From positions 1,756,001 through 1,820,000 of the forward strand of contig CM072336.1 of the NCBI GenBank assembly GCA_036874045.1: DNA of 64,000 nt, read 5' to 3'. Position 1 is the first letter of the stretch; each line of letters opens with the position of its first letter. The stretch is from Cymodocea nodosa (taxonomy: Eukaryota; Streptophyta; Magnoliopsida; Alismatales; Cymodoceaceae). Positions 33,815 through 48,099 of this stretch are shown one piece after another. The notes under the pieces were generated by a model. It was not told where the DNA came from. It searched no databases and worked only from the letters and a program-made list of their open reading frames with translations. Position numbers and translations under genes: made by a program.

Positions 33815-36800
33815 CCCATATAGTTTTGAGGGTTTAGGATTATAGGGTATTCACGACTACCTTCACCAGATTGTGTCGTTTTTGTACCTTCGTTCAATTC
33901 AGCCCTTTTTGGGTTTGTGAGTAGTTTTCTCAGTGTCGTCATCAGAAAGATTACATGTTAGTGGCAGTTTTCCATCATTAGATTCTCTCGTATCTATGGG
34001 AACCTGATCTATACACAGTTTCCTATTTGTACGTGAGAGGAATGACATTAGGCTATGACGATCCTGATGATGATATCCGGAACCAGGAGTGTTTTATGTT
34101 TTATGGTTTGGGTTTTCTATGAGCCGAAGCATTGACAGGCTTGGTCCATTGGAGGATGGGAAATTTTATTTTCACCATTTCAATCATTATCCATCGTATC
34201 TGTATAAGAATTCAGAAATGTTGAATAAGTCTATTCGGAGACATCTTATAAAATTGGAAAATGTTGAATAAAGAAAATGCCGTTACATTGTATTTACATT
34301 ATTACCATTTGCCACTTGACAGCAGGCATGAGTTGAAATTGTATGTTCGAAGTTACAGTAGAATTCCATGCCCTGATGATAATAGTTTTTGCATTCACTA
34401 AAGTTTAACTTCGAATGAAAACTTTGATAATTGAATGTTCAGATCATAGAGCCGTGTCTTTACGATCCCACACCAGATAAGATTAGATGATGTGCGGATA
34501 CAACCACCCAATGCCGAAGAACGAACGATTCTGGTGAATGCCGTCGTACCGGTTGATGATAGAACAGATTCAAATTGTTCCTTTGATAATACCTACAGGC
34601 GTGGCGAGGCACATAAACAAATACATCCAAGTATACGACATTTTGAAATGTTTGGCATGAGTTATGAATCAATCTTGATTAATTAATAATTATTACTATT
34701 TTCAAAAGGATTATTATGAGTCCTACGACATCATTTGATTTGTTTGTTCGCTTTACGGTCTCTCTAATACTTTTCTGAAGACTATTGCTAAACGTTTCGG
34801 TTGGCACGATCTAGATCACATTTGAATATCTCTGTTCAAATTTTAATTCAAGATTATTTAGTAAAACAATTTATCATATATAAGGTTCAATTTTCTTATT
34901 TTTATCAATGCAAAACTATATTTTAATATTTTCCTTTTATTTATGATTTATTTATATACCTATAAATATCTAAGAACAAATGTACGCTGATTAACTTTGA
35001 TATCGTATTAAAATTTTTAACTTAAAATTAATTGATAATCATTAAAAGAGTTCGTCATATATAATATCTAGTTTAATTTTTGTTTTCTTCCACGCCGAAC
35101 TTTTTCAAACAATCAAGAATAAAGGTGAGCGGTGGAAAAGTATTCGACTAATGCAGATAAAAGTGATGACGTACTTTCCAAAAGCTTCGGTTGAAGTGTA
35201 AAAGAGATAACTAAATTAACCATGAAAAATGTTCAACGGAATATAAAATTAACTCCAATACAAATGTCATCAAAATATTACGTAATAATATTCGAATGAT
35301 AATGAAAATAGTAGGAAATCATTTTTTGCCATTTCTTTCTTCGCCAGTCTGCACAAACCCGAATAAGAAAACGATGCCAAAATAATAACACCACTTGCTC
35401 ATCATTTTTCGAGTAATCGTCTCCACGTGTAAGTCAGGGTCTATTTTAGCAAAGATTATTTATTTAGACCCAGTGGATGAAAATAAAGTAACATTTTCAA
35501 AAAAATCGAATAACTTAGCTTTTTCTTCATTTAGCATTTTTAGTTTAATCAAAAATACTTGACAAATAAAAGGTAATAGTATAAATTCAAGAAAATTCTA
35601 CCTATAAGTAAAAATGATAATGACAAAATATTTATTTGGAACTTACAAGAATATTCCAATCTTGCCTTTTCCTTCCCAAATTCTCTTACTTCCCCCGTCC
35701 ATATGAAGTAAATAAAGTTTTGTGTGCTTAATTCCTCTCTATTTTTCTTCTCATTCCTGGCAACGCTCTCGTTATCTCCAACACTCTCACACCAACACCA
35801 GTGGGTTTATACATGAGATGAGGATGTTATATATCTCATTCATATATTAAGATTTATAATAATTTCCTTTGTACCACAGGAAAATATGTGTTGCGCTTGA
35901 ACCTCATCTATGAATGAAAAGCCTATTCTACGTTTATCCAAGCGAAGGTTGAGGATCAAAGAAATTAAGCAGTAAAAATTAAGTAGGCAAGAGAGTGTTA
36001 CCTTACAAAAAATTGTGAGTTATGTCTAGGTCCTCAAACGGACCCACAAAGAAATTTAGTCCAGGTTATCAATCTTTCTGGACAACAATCCACACAAGGG
36101 TAAAAAGCTTTCTCTTAGGGAGGGAATTTTAAACTGGACCTAATTTCTTTAACATGTCTTACATTCATGGTTTCACTGGCAATAAAACAATTTTCTTAAA
36201 AAAAAAAAAGGAAAAATCAGCGGAGACTTTTAGCCAAGGACAAGTGAACATCTTCGTCACTAATGACAGTAGCAGTAGCAGGAATCCTGAGCAAAATGGG
36301 TCGTCGTGAAAGAGGGAGATGCAGGAAAATACGTCAACATTGCCTCACTCAAAAAGATTGAAACTAAAAATAGTTTCTTTCAGAGCTGGTGAAATCAGGT
36401 GATGAACCAGGAATTTTCATTATTAATTAAACATGTATCACTTAACAAGTTGGGTTAGCTGCAATGCATGTATTTGTCGTGGAACCATGAAAATGCGGTC
36501 AATCTTTTACAGTGAAGCTTCCACGTCATCTCATCTAAACAAAAGGAATCAACTGTGTAATAATGACCCCAGAAATAAATTTGCGACGATCAGTAAGTTA
36601 GCATGTGCTAATCTATTGTTTCCTCAGCTTCGTAAGATTAATGATCTGTCAATCTGTCTCCCAGAAGAATAAAGCACCAGTTATGATGAAGACCAATTTT
36701 CATAAGATGACAGAAAACTAGAATCTCCAGCAATAAGAGATTCATTGTAGATTTTGTTTCTGGAATTCAAAGCTCAAATGGTGCTGAAGTTTTCAGAGTT

Positions 36801-36905
36801 TTCTGCTTGGAATATGTAAACGCTGGGACTTACCGTGCTTCATTGGTCTCTTCAACAACCACAAATCTACTATCATCATGAAAGGTAGAGCCAGATTGAA
36901 GCAGT
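33815..36905. other. Intergenic stretch
   Basis: AT-rich with no recognisable coding domain. The open frames at 34089-34271 and 36433-36672 (+) lack family motifs. 36700-36900 lies just downstream of the PP2C stop and probably holds its 3' UTR. Confidence 0.5.
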
Positions 36906-36914
36906 TAACATTGA

Positions 36915-39900
36915 TCACTCACTATCACTGTTGCTTTTATGAGTAGCATCTAGATTCAAAGAAGACCGGCTATCAGTATACATGTGAAGCAGACACTAGT
37001 TCAGTGGGATCAAATGACAAATGAAGTATACCTCTGGATCTAGCTTTCCCTTTCATGGATTCCTTCTTTTCATTGCATCTTGGACAAAGAAAAGGACCAT
37101 TGCGACAAAGTGATCGTCCATTTTGTGTTGAAGTAGCATGTACAGAAATACCTTCTCCAGGTTTCATCTCCACTTGACAGACGGCACACATGAACAGCTT
37201 GAACACGTTACATATGGGATAAGTAGCATTTAACCTGCAAGAATGTAGTCAACTTTGCTCATTGTTCCAAACTAATTATATAGTAAAATTGTTCCTTCCG
37301 ATGACTTGTAAATATTTATGAAGATGGGAATGTTGCAGAATTTAAAGCAAAACCCCAATACATGAGGCTTGCAGCACATAAGGTCTAAAAGGGGGACAAT
37401 AATACAGCATTCCCTTCATAAATGAAGAGATTGGTTCCAAAGAACTAAATAAAGAATCAAATTAATTCTAACCCTAGTCTCTTGTAGACAACCTATAAAA
37501 AAAATTATCAAACATGATAGTCAATTCGTGTTGTTTCTATCAATAAATGGGATTAGAATTTCAACACAAGAATAGTTTTTCACCAGACACGTCATTCAGC
37601 ATTTACTCATAAGGGACCACTATGACATTGCACTTTGGTTCAACTTCTCTGGGTTATCTTTTGGCATTACTTGGGAAGATTGGTATGAATTGATTTCTGA
37701 AAAAATTGGACCAAATAGTCACATGAGAAAATCTTCCAAAGTAGTAGAAGCAGAAAAGTTGTGTTCTTTAATCACAGCTTCACTTCAGTAGCCATTTCCA
37801 ATAGCAACGTGTTTTAGAAATCCTTTGTATGGCCTCTAAATTCTATCTAAATCTAAAGCCAGTTTTGGAGATCTTTTTAATGACTCAATAGTTTGACAGA
37901 ATATCAAAGCTACAGCATAATAGAATTTAGCCTGTAGATAACCAGTATAAAGGTGCTTTAGTCAAAGAGAGTAAGTGGCTATAAAAAGTCAGAAAAGCTT
38001 TCATTTCTTGGAAAACAACTGGCAGATAGGATATTGATAAGAGATACTCCTTCAAAATTATCCCAGGGTACAGAGATAAAGGAAGAGATATGGGTGTGAG
38101 TTTGATGATAAAATACCGTTGAAAGGATTCTGCCTGTGTCATGGTTGCATCCTTAAAATTATCAACACAGACAAGTTTGTAGACTATGTTTTACGCACTC
38201 ATTTTTTCTAAATGTAGCACTATGTTTTACGCACTAAAATCATATAAAAATAATAGCAATAGTCAAAGAAAAATCTAAAATAGTATCAGTGGCATCGAAT
38301 CAAACAAAAAATCACTGACAAATCATTTTCAGCGGTTTTTTTTATCAGTTTTTAAAATTTTTTTAGTGTCACTAATACTTTTTTGATATTGATATTATAT
38401 TTCTTTGCCAAGCATATTGATATTATTTTAGCCTTATCTAAAACTATAAAAGCTATTTTTATGTAGTTTTAGTGTCTAGGATGCGATACTCATCTTAAAA
38501 AAATACATCCATTACATCAGCAGTATCCCCATCAATATATAGACACACCCCCTCCCCGCCCCCAGTAAATAACAACAAAAATTATCGCTTAGCTCCTAAG
38601 ACCTAAGCCCTAAAGATCCATTCAAGATTAAAGGTTTTTAAGGATTCAAGATGCTAAATTCCATTGGATAAATCAAGGATAAGAAGGGGAGAATTGAAGT
38701 CTCACAAAGACAATAGATCATTTGGCTAGGTAATTAAATTAAAAAGTGCAAACCTAGTGCACAATGCTCCTACTAATATGGAATCTAAAGAGGATCCAAC
38801 TATGTGCAATCTTACCTTCATAAATGAAGAGAATTTTCTTAGGATTTGAACTAGTAGTCTCAAAGTCACAATGAAGCATTTGTTCACCCTTTGGCTGGCT
38901 AATTAAACTGGTAGGGAATTTTCATAACAGATTTTTAAAATTGTGAACTTGGACAGAAAATCAGCTTTAAATCTGGAGATTTTTTTTTTGCATGACACAC
39001 GTTGTTGGTGCAACAAGCCATTGAAGGGATGTTATTAGGTAACTCTGTTTTTGTGAATAAGATTTGTCCTTGAAATCCAACAAGTGTATCAAGTAAACAC
39101 AAAGAGAAGGATATCAATTCCACCAAAGGTAGAAATCTAGACGACAAACCTTTCAGCAAGCATAGCAGATCCTTCGTCAAATAATTCCTCCACCTCATTT
39201 GGCTCAGCATAACCTGGATAGGAATGAGATGATGACTCAGAAGATTTTCTGCGGAACATTGACTTCAAGACACCTATTCCTGGCTTTTTTTGTATTGTTA
39301 CTGGAGGGCTAGTCTTCTCATGTGATAAGATATCAACCACAATACAAGTAGTATCATCTCGTAGTCCTTTTGCTCGGACAGCTTCCTGGAAACAAAACAA
39401 GTGGCAGCATATATGTATAAATATTTAGATTGACATTTAGCTCTACATTATATATTTGAATTGAAAAAACATGTCTGTGTGTGCGTGCTTATGCAATAAA
39501 TAAGAAGGAATACTTTAACGATTTGGGTGGCTGCAACATCTGGTGGACTTCCCTGACAACAACTTAGAGCCATTTCAGCGGTCAAAGCATCCCATACACC
39601 ATCACTAGAAATGATAAGTCGACCACCAGCACTAGAAAGCTGAAGATTCTCCACACAAAAACACCGAACATAAGAAAAATAATAGGGGAAAAGCATCAAA
39701 ATGTAGTCAATATTCAGTAAGTTAAATGACACCTTGTGCACCTTTTTCATTCGGGAGAAATGCATATTTTGAATAGAAGATATTGTTGCAGATTTTGTAA
39801 GTTTCACTGGAAATCATTTTATTTTTTTAATTTTTGCAGAAATGCACAATATATATTACTGTATTAGTTCACATTTTTAATGAATGAGACAAATAAAAAT

Positions 39901-42900
39901 CTTTAAAATGTATATTGATTTAGAATTTCTGTACCTTGTTGTCTTTGTGTTTTAATACTTTAATTCTTGATATTTGAAATTGCACACTTTATTACAGGTA
40001 CACCAATATCTCCAAATGATCCTTTTGTGATTTTGCCTTTGATTTGACCATTATATGATTGAATTCCATTCTAAAATAAAAGTTTACTTGGTGCCATACA
40101 TTTTATTAATTTTGATAAATAAAAAATACAAGAGAGAACTTAAGTGAAAAAACACTCTCTTAGTCATGATTGGGATTTTCTATGACTAAGGTCAATTTTG
40201 ACAAATGACAATCATATTAGAATAGTGAAATGTGCAACCGCAAACATTGTTTACTAAAACCCTGGTTTCAGATATCATTCCCATGTATATTTGTACAAGG
40301 AAAATTCAATCCAAAAAATTGCAAACTTGATATTGAAAGAAAAATTTTATTTTATGTCATGGATATAGTGAACCTTCTATTTGAGAAATATGGTATTAGA
40401 CTATTAATCAATGTATGAGAATAAAGAACTATACCAAAAGGATGTCAAATATGAAGTATGAAAATAGCAAAAAGGAAATTTACAAAAGTTTACGGAATGT
40501 CTCTTAGTTCCATGATACAGCATATCTCACTCTATGTGACCAAAGTTCCAAGCAATAACCACTTAGCACCAAAAGTGACTAATCGGTCATAAATAATGGT
40601 GGTGAAAATAGGGATACATTTTACTGGTATTGACCATAGAAAAAAAATCAGTTTCTAAGATATTGAGAAGGAATATGAAGTCTGGAGATTGATAAGCATC
40701 TATATATGATCAAGTTTTGACAAAAAGAGAAAGGAGTTCAGACAAACTCTACCATGCCTTCAGAGAAGAGTTTTTTTCTTCTTCCCCGTCCTATTGTTTA
40801 TGAAAAAATTCATATTAAACAAGGGCTTACACCAATTTTTCTGTGCTTCATTCCATCAATACAGTCCATGACTATTGATAAAGTCACTAGCATAAGCTCA
40901 ATCACGAAAATAAGATATAAGTTATTCAATGATGATTACATTATTCAATTATAATATTTTTTATCAACACCAAGGGAAATATATTAAAATTGATAAAATC
41001 AAGGGGCCTACACAAGCTGCAGGTGAGCTAAGACAAAACCAAAAGAAAACCTATTAGGTTTCAGGGATGAAACCCATTAGACAAAAAAAAAACCAAGAAC
41101 TTAACCAATCAAAAAGAACAAGAGACAAACAAACAAGGGAAAACCAACACTCATAAACAAAGATGACAGGGTTCAATAACTACGCAAACTAGAAGTTCAC
41201 TAACTCATAATGTAAGACAATAACCACACCAAAACTTCAGCATTATCCAATGAGCTGTGGGCCCTCCACAATCTAGTCCACTCCAACATGTTGAGATTCC
41301 TTGACCCAAAATTACCCTTCATCATGACTTGCACCATAAAATACACTATTGTTCCTTTCCAACCATCAACAACACAGCATGGAGATGATGCACCAAATTT
41401 TTTTCTTCAACGCAACAAACTCTGCTTTTCTTGACCACCTTCCTTGAAAAACATCCATCTGCCAGTAGTCCAAAGGATCGACACCCAACCATAAGCACTA
41501 GCGATTGCCCATTAACGTGCAAGCAAAAAGGAGATGCCATTGTATCTTCCTTTTGAGTACCACAGAATCTACAGACAGTGGTCATAACAAATCCTCTTTT
41601 TAGGAAACACTTTGTTAGAATAGCCTCCAAGCAAAAAAGTAGACTTTTGTTAGAATTCAGTGCCTCTATACATGCTTCAATCTACCATACTTGAATCTTG
41701 TGAAGGTTAGCACCTGATGCAATGATTTGACTAAGAACTTTCCATTGCCACTCCAGTGCCAAACCTATGATGGATATTATGTGAAAATCAAAGAACTATG
41801 AGAATTAAGGAAAGAAAATGACAAGCTAACAAGGTTGGAAGACTCTGATTCACTTCGGTTCCTTTGGAAGTGAACATCCCACACTATCTTTGCCTTGGAA
41901 ATTTCATAGCATTCAGCAACACTCACGTGATAGAAAGAAGTAATGGAAAACAATGTTGAAAATAAGGAAGACAAGGGAGCATCACCAACCTAAATGATCC
42001 TCCAAAACTCACCCCTACTCTATTCCTAACCACCAACTTAAAACCACAACTCACCATTACATCAACTGCAAGAAAATCCTTCTAAACACTAGTAACATTT
42101 CTGGCCCATCTACCTCTCCCCTCCCGCCTGCTCAACCTAGACCCAAAGCAATTCTTTTTGATAATTTCAACCTACAGAGAAGGAGCTTCTTTTCTTTCAC
42201 AAAAACACAACAGCCACTTACCCAGCTGTGTCAAGTGCATAAGGTAGAGACTCCATCAGACCACATTCCCACTTAGGCCAACTAGCTACCTTCAAGCTAC
42301 CAGTTGAAGACCTAAAAAGCACTCCTTCTACAACCCCCTTTCCACAAGAACATGCACTAAATCTGCTCTAAATGTTTGGCAACTATACCCAAGATTCTAA
42401 AAATTGACAGATAATGCAATGGCATATTCAAAGAACTGAAGCTATCAAAGTCACCTTTCCCGCATACATCAAGAAACTATCGACCCATCCTGATAATCTT
42501 GATTCAAATTTATCAATTACAGGTCACCAATCCTTAACACTCAACTTCTTCCTAGATAGAAGCAGACCTAAATGCCTTATGGGGAAGCTTTCTACCTTAC
42601 AGTCATAAAATTTGCTGCCATTTGGACCTCTGCCTCTGTAACTGAAGTAAACCAGCTTAACAACTGGACTTTTTCAAAAATTAACCTTTAAGCTGGTTAT
42701 TAACCCACATAGGTGCAGGAGACGTAGTAAGTACTCTAATTCTGACTTGCATTACAGAACACCAACATATCATCCACATATTACAAATGAGCAACACTAG
42801 ATAAACTCCTACAAGGTTCAAAACCTTTGTTCAAGCCATTTTTTTTAGCATTGGCGCACATCTGACCAAAAACTTTAGCCACTTGCATAAAGAGAAATGC

Positions 42901-45900
42901 AGACAAAGGATCCCCCTGCTAGAGACCCCCACCACATCTGAATTGACCCATCAGATAGCAATTAACCAAGACAGAGGAGGCAGAGCCAACATAGCATTCT
43001 ATCTAGTCATGCCATCTTACAACAAAGTTCATGCAACACGTCACCTCTCCTAAACAACTCCAAGATATACTACTGTAAGACTTCTCTACGTCAAACATCC
43101 AAACAAGACCTACCTTTTGCCACCATTTAGCCTCTACGTATTCATGAGCCACTAAAAAGTCATCCAGAATTTAATGACATTTGACAAAAGCCGACTGTAA
43201 ATCTCCAATGAGCTAAGGAAAGACAACTTCCAATCTTTCTTCCAGCCATAGAAATGGCAACTTGTCTCACTTCATCTTCCAAAAAATTAGCATCCATACC
43301 ACACGCCTGATCACCTGAGATCTGTTGGAAGCCAACATTATGAAGCTCAAATAAGAATCATTCTTTCCTTCTTAATGGATAAGAATAATATTAAGAATTG
43401 CAAATCTCAAAAATATACACAGCAATGACATGGTATATGAAATATAAAATAAATATTAACAAGAACAAACCTTCACTTGCTTAACATGAGGAACAGGAAC
43501 AATGAAACCGCCAACATCCATATCTCCAATTGACCTTGATAAACACAAACCACCAGGCCAACATCTGAGAGGTCCGAGCTGAAGATGAAAAACCCACAAT
43601 GAGTTGAAGAGCACAAGTTCAAGTTGTTGGACTAGAAAAGTCATATTTCTAGTGTTCTCTAACTTAAAAATTTAGATATCTTTATTAAATGGAACTAGGA
43701 TGGAAAGTACATTTGAAAATTTACATCTGATTTATGTTATTGGGACGAAAGTACAACATTATTTTCCGACAGATCATGCAATTTGGTATCTTTTCCTGTA
43801 AATAAATATGATTTTGTTCTCCCAAAGTGTCAGAGAATTGAAAGTTATTCTCTGCTTTTTATTCTTTCAGTATGGAAGCTCATCTCTGTATACTGTACAG
43901 ATAGAAATATTTAAATTAACTGTTTTAAGCCAAATCTTGAATTCAGTTCCCTTCATCTGGCCTAATCTCAGATTATCCTCAATCATGTATATTTGCAAAT
44001 TAGTAGATGGATTCACATTGTGACATGTATGCAAAAAATTTCAAAACTAAACATGAATAGAAAAACATATAATACACAAACCTCTGCACCACCACCTGTG
44101 AGTCTTCCAACTTCACCTCCACATGATATCACTCTTTCCACCCTTCAAAAAGATAAATGTGGACTCCCCATTGATCAAGATAAAATCCCCCACGAACAAA
44201 GAAAAACATATGAATGCTAAATAACACATCTTACTCTTCCTCATTAACTTCTAGTCTATGTTCAGCCGACAAAAAATGAATTGGCCCTTCAGCAGACCCA
44301 AGGATGCACCGTGAATCACCAACAGATGCTACAGTTATGACCCATCTGTCGATTATGACAAATGTAACAGTAGTTCCAGATTTTCTTTCTGAAAGGAAGA
44401 AACAAAACAACTGAGAACTGCATATCCATTTTTGGTCTTAAAAAAAGAGCAAGAGATGAAAAATCATCTCACATGCAAAGCATGAAAATTAATATTTTTG
44501 TAAGTGTTACTGATATGTAGTAAACACAGCCCCCAAATATTAGATGAAATGCATCATTTAGGAAAGAGTATTTGGCTGTATTGCTTAGTAATAAAAATCT
44601 ACTTCTACTGTTAGAAAATATAGTTTCACATTGACTAATTAAAAGATAACAATGAGTTAATTTAGAAAACGTTCTCTCTTGTTATTGTCAATTGATTTTA
44701 AGTTAGATGTTCATATTTCAACATAGTATCAAAGCAAAAAATCCTAATAAGCTAACACATGTACTTAAAAAAAATTCACTTGTAGAACATAAAGATCACA
44801 AGTGAGGGAGAGTGTTTGAAAATATATTCCCACTTAAACAAATTAAAAGATAAAAATGAGTTAACATAGAAAAAGATTTTTTACTTATTGTCAATTACTT
44901 TTTAGTTAAATGTCCATATTTTAACAACTATAATAGCAACTAAGTGGGAGGTTTGGGAATGGTTCGATTATGCACAGCCTTATCTCCACAGATAAAGAAC
45001 CTTTTGTGCTAAGATTTAAACCAATGACCTCTAGGTTATAACAAAACAATCTTGTAATTATGCCAAGGTTCATCCTCCAAACTAATTACAAACCCTAAAT
45101 CCTAACCCCAAACTTACCAAAGAAGACAACCAATACTAACATGCTCCAAGTATTCAATGATCACTTTCGAGATTGTACTATTTGGATGACCATTATTAAT
45201 CATTGAGAATCACCATTACTACCTTCAAAAAAGCTGCACTCTTCATTTTATCAAGCCTATATCATTTAAGATAAAATACAGAAGAAATGGAAAGACTGGA
45301 AGCTCCTTCTATAATAGTAATTAGCATTTACAATTTTCATAAACTCTTGGTGGACCCTCTCATTTTATACACTGAACAAGAAACAAAAACATGCATTACT
45401 CTGTAATGCTAAATCTATGCAACTGCATGCATTCATCAGATTATTGAAGAAGAAATATCAATCAAAGAAAAATCTGAGTTCAATATTAGTGGATCCAATT
45501 CCTACCGTGTTCCAAATTCCTTGAGATCCTACCAGTTGTTAATAAATAGAAATAGCATTGTTATCTATTGCTCTATCCAATCAAATTTATTTGAACATTT
45601 GTTCTGTCTAGCAAATTCTTAAAGGAATATAACAATATTCCCTTGAAATGGGAATAAATTCATGTACCGAAGTCGTGGATTTGCTAGGAAAAAACCAACA
45701 GATCTGGTATGAAGAAAGAGTTGTTACCCTATGAAAAAAGGTGGAAGCAATTAGCAGAAGTAAGAATGTAAGTGGTAAGCATGTGGAATAAGCCAGACTA
45801 GTACATCCAAGAAAAGAAAATATACCCTAGATAAATGGAGATATGGCTCATCCTACACGTACTCTAGATCATATACCTTTTCCTTGAAGATCTATATCTG

Positions 45901-47861
45901 TTTTGACAAATCCTGCAACCAGGGCTCTTGGCAGTGCTGCTAGCCATTCATCCCTGCTAAGACCTGAAGGAATGGCATTCAATATGTTGTTCAATAGATT
46001 CTCCTTCGAATAGATGGCAGCAGCAGAGCCATGGTGTCCATCAAATAGCTGCAGATTTGAAAGCAATATTTAAGAAAATAAAATAAGCAACGATATATTA
46101 AATCTGTTAATAATCTTAAGTGTTGGAAAAAAATTTGAGAATTTTTGAGACAAAAGGAACTAAAAGAATGATTTCTTCCCCAAAGGAATGAGAAAACAAA
46201 CATCCATGAGAAATTCAAGGATGTTTAAGAACGAAAAAGAACAAAAAAAAATTCCTTTTCTAGCTTGGTCCCTTGTTCACAATTCATGTGAATCAAAAGG
46301 CTAGGACACTTTTCTCCGTAAGAGTTTTAAAAGAAAAAAAAAAAATTAATATCATATTTTATTATACACAAACTGATGCACATAATGGAGTGTATTTTTT
46401 TAACTTATACTACCCTTTTCTCATAGCTAAACAAATACAAAGGGCTTTAAGGACTCTGCATCAGATGAAAACACTAGCCTTCTATACAGTCAGAAACCAT
46501 GTATTGATGTGAAAATTTTAGCTGAGCCCGTTACGAATAAAACTTAAGTTTCAGAGAAAAAAATCTATGAATCCTTCAATATAAGCCCTTTATTGTTTTC
46601 TCAAGAATGCAAGAACCCATGGCATTTGTATCCTCATTGTTTAGACTAGTTAAAGGCCCTCCTCACACATGGTTTTTTTAATTTTGGTATATAGACTGAT
46701 CACATAGAAAAGTGAAAAACATTGTCAAGGTGGTGACATGAGGCAGATGAATTATGAAGTCCTTGATGTTTTGTCAGCAGTTTTCTACTTGCCATAAATC
46801 CAGATAGGAAGTTTGACAATGAGAAGTGAAAATCACAAGTCATGTGAAATTCCAATAACGAATTGGTAATGAATGGCATAACCAGATGAAGTCCTGTTTT
46901 TGTCATTCATGGTGTCTTTTTATCCACATTTTAATATCTTTTACATTATTTACAGCTTATTCTTCATTGCTTTTCTTGCAAACGTGGGATCTTCCTCAGT
47001 GTCTTTTTTGATTAAATTCTGGAATTGTATTTCCATCTTCCTTCACAATATTATCACTCATTCTCATGCTCAAGAGAGTTGGTTCTTTGTATTTAATTTT
47101 CTTAATCACGGTAAGAATCATACTACCTTGCAATTTCAAACTAGTATATGACATGTGATTGAGTTGTTAAATTTAATATTTTGCCGTTTCCGCTGTCTAT
47201 AAGATCCTAACCATCTTAATAAATGAACAAGATTCTGTGAAAGCAGCAAACGAACACCATGTGCCACGTTATATGACACTAAAGGATCATGTTCCATGCA
47301 TAAACTCAGTTGATGCCAGGTTAGATGCTTCCAAATCACATGTTGATAGATCTGGCAGTTGGAATGCAAATTCTTAAAAAATATATATATACTATACATC
47401 TAGTCAGCTGATTATGTATCAGAAAGCTTGCAAAAAAAAGCTCGAACATGATATTCTTCAAGTCATCAAAAGCATCCAGATTCATTCTCAAAAGAACATC
47501 CAGATTGGAGAAATATCGTAGACAAAAGGCAGAAATTAACCCGAAACAATCGAGTGAAATAGAAACAATGAGCCTCCATTATTTAGGAGTACAAGTGAAA
47601 TTTTGGAGAAAGAAAAGGAAAAAAAAATTCCACTACCGCAAAGACGGAGAATGTGGAGGCGCCATCACCGGGGACACGCTGGCAGCCCGTCTTGACGAAG
47701 GTGAAATCCTCCCCTTTCTTGCTCTGATTCGCCTGGCCGTAGACAACGTCGGGCTTGTCTATCTTCTCGCTCGTTAGGTCGCGCTGCAACAGAACCGCCA
47801 GCGGCGTCGTCCGGTGGCTACTCCCACCTCCTTTCCCCACGACAGCCCCGGCACCAGCCAT
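36915..47861 (-). CDS. Protein phosphatase 2C (PPM family), AtPP2C12-like
   Basis: Nine exons on minus: 47861-47637, 46048-45877, 44388-44235, 44142-44082, 43578-43471, 39639-39514, 39385-39150, 37234-37032, 36949-36915. All phases agree and give 439 residues, near the roughly 430 of Arabidopsis PP2C12. PP2Cs are metal-dependent Ser/Thr phosphatases. Motifs in order: RTTPLAVLLQRDLTSEKIDK, NQSKKGEDF, FDGHHGSAAAIYSKENLL (metal-binding Asp78), SGTTVTFVIIDRW, VASVGDSRCIL, GPLRCWPGGLCLSRSIGD, GGRLIISSDGVWDA and RDDTTCIVVDIL. A C-terminal extension contains LFMCAVCQVEMKPGEG and FLCPRCNEKK, a Cys-pair region typical of this subfamily. The start is the ATG at 47861; translation two codons earlier begins at GTG. 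Intron 5 (3.8 kb) carries a LINE and intron 2 a miniature LTR element, yet no coding damage is seen. Confidence 0.93.
40955..43335 (-). mobile_element. 5'-truncated L1-type LINE inside PP2C intron 5
   Basis: Minus-strand order is RT then zf-RVT. ILDDFLVAHEYVEAKWWQK and GLVWMFDVEKSYSSISW lie near 43060-43190. QGDPLSAFLFMQVAKVFGQM lies near 42855-42915, a degenerate YVDDMLVFCNAS near 42755-42785, and the zf-RVT block LTKCFLKRG with CRFCGTQKED near 41545-41625. It ends CAGCTTGTGTAGGCCCCTTG near 41000-41020, then an A-rich tail. Multiple stops and frameshifts show it is old. The 5' end is truncated within the RT. It has the same transcriptional orientation as the host gene. Confidence 0.88.
44609..44723 (+). 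repeat. Left LTR of the TRIM-like element
   Basis: Starts TGTTAGAAAATATAG and ends TTTCAACA, followed directly by the primer-binding-site-like TAGTATCAAAGC. Confidence 0.7.
44813..44926 (+). repeat. Right LTR of the TRIM-like element
   Basis: Starts TGTTTGAAAATATATTC and ends TTTTAACA, preceded by GTGAGGGAGAG. Confidence 0.7.
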
Positions 47862-48099
47862 AACCACCGCCTACGTTCCTTTTCCTCCTCAGACACCACA
47901 AGTCCGACGCCTCCGACCGGGATCCAGCATTCGCTCAAGGAATTCACGGTCGGAGATGGGAATGGGGGATGAGGAGCGGAGAACTTCGCCGGGAATTCTA
48001 GACAGAGAATAGGGGAGAGAGAGGAGGAGGAGGGGGGGGGGAGGAAGGAGAACAGAGAGCGCGGGGGAACGATTAACGCCAAGTTTTCTCCTCTCCCTT

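Larger units (their letters stand above)
44609..44926 (+). mobile_element. Miniature LTR retrotransposon (TRIM-like) in PP2C intron 2
   Basis: Two similar direct repeats, 44609-44723 (115 bp) and 44813-44926 (114 bp), both start TGTT.GAAAATATA and end ..ATATTT.AACA (TG...CA). Right after the first is TAGTATCAAAGCA, close to the initiator-Met primer-binding site TGGTATCAGAGC. Right before the second is a purine-rich GTGAGGGAGAG, a plausible polypurine tract. Only about 90 bp lie between the repeats, with no coding capacity. This is the architecture of a terminal-repeat retrotransposon in miniature. The repeats look roughly 80 percent identical by eye, so it is not recent. A clean target-site duplication was not evident. 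Confidence 0.75.
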
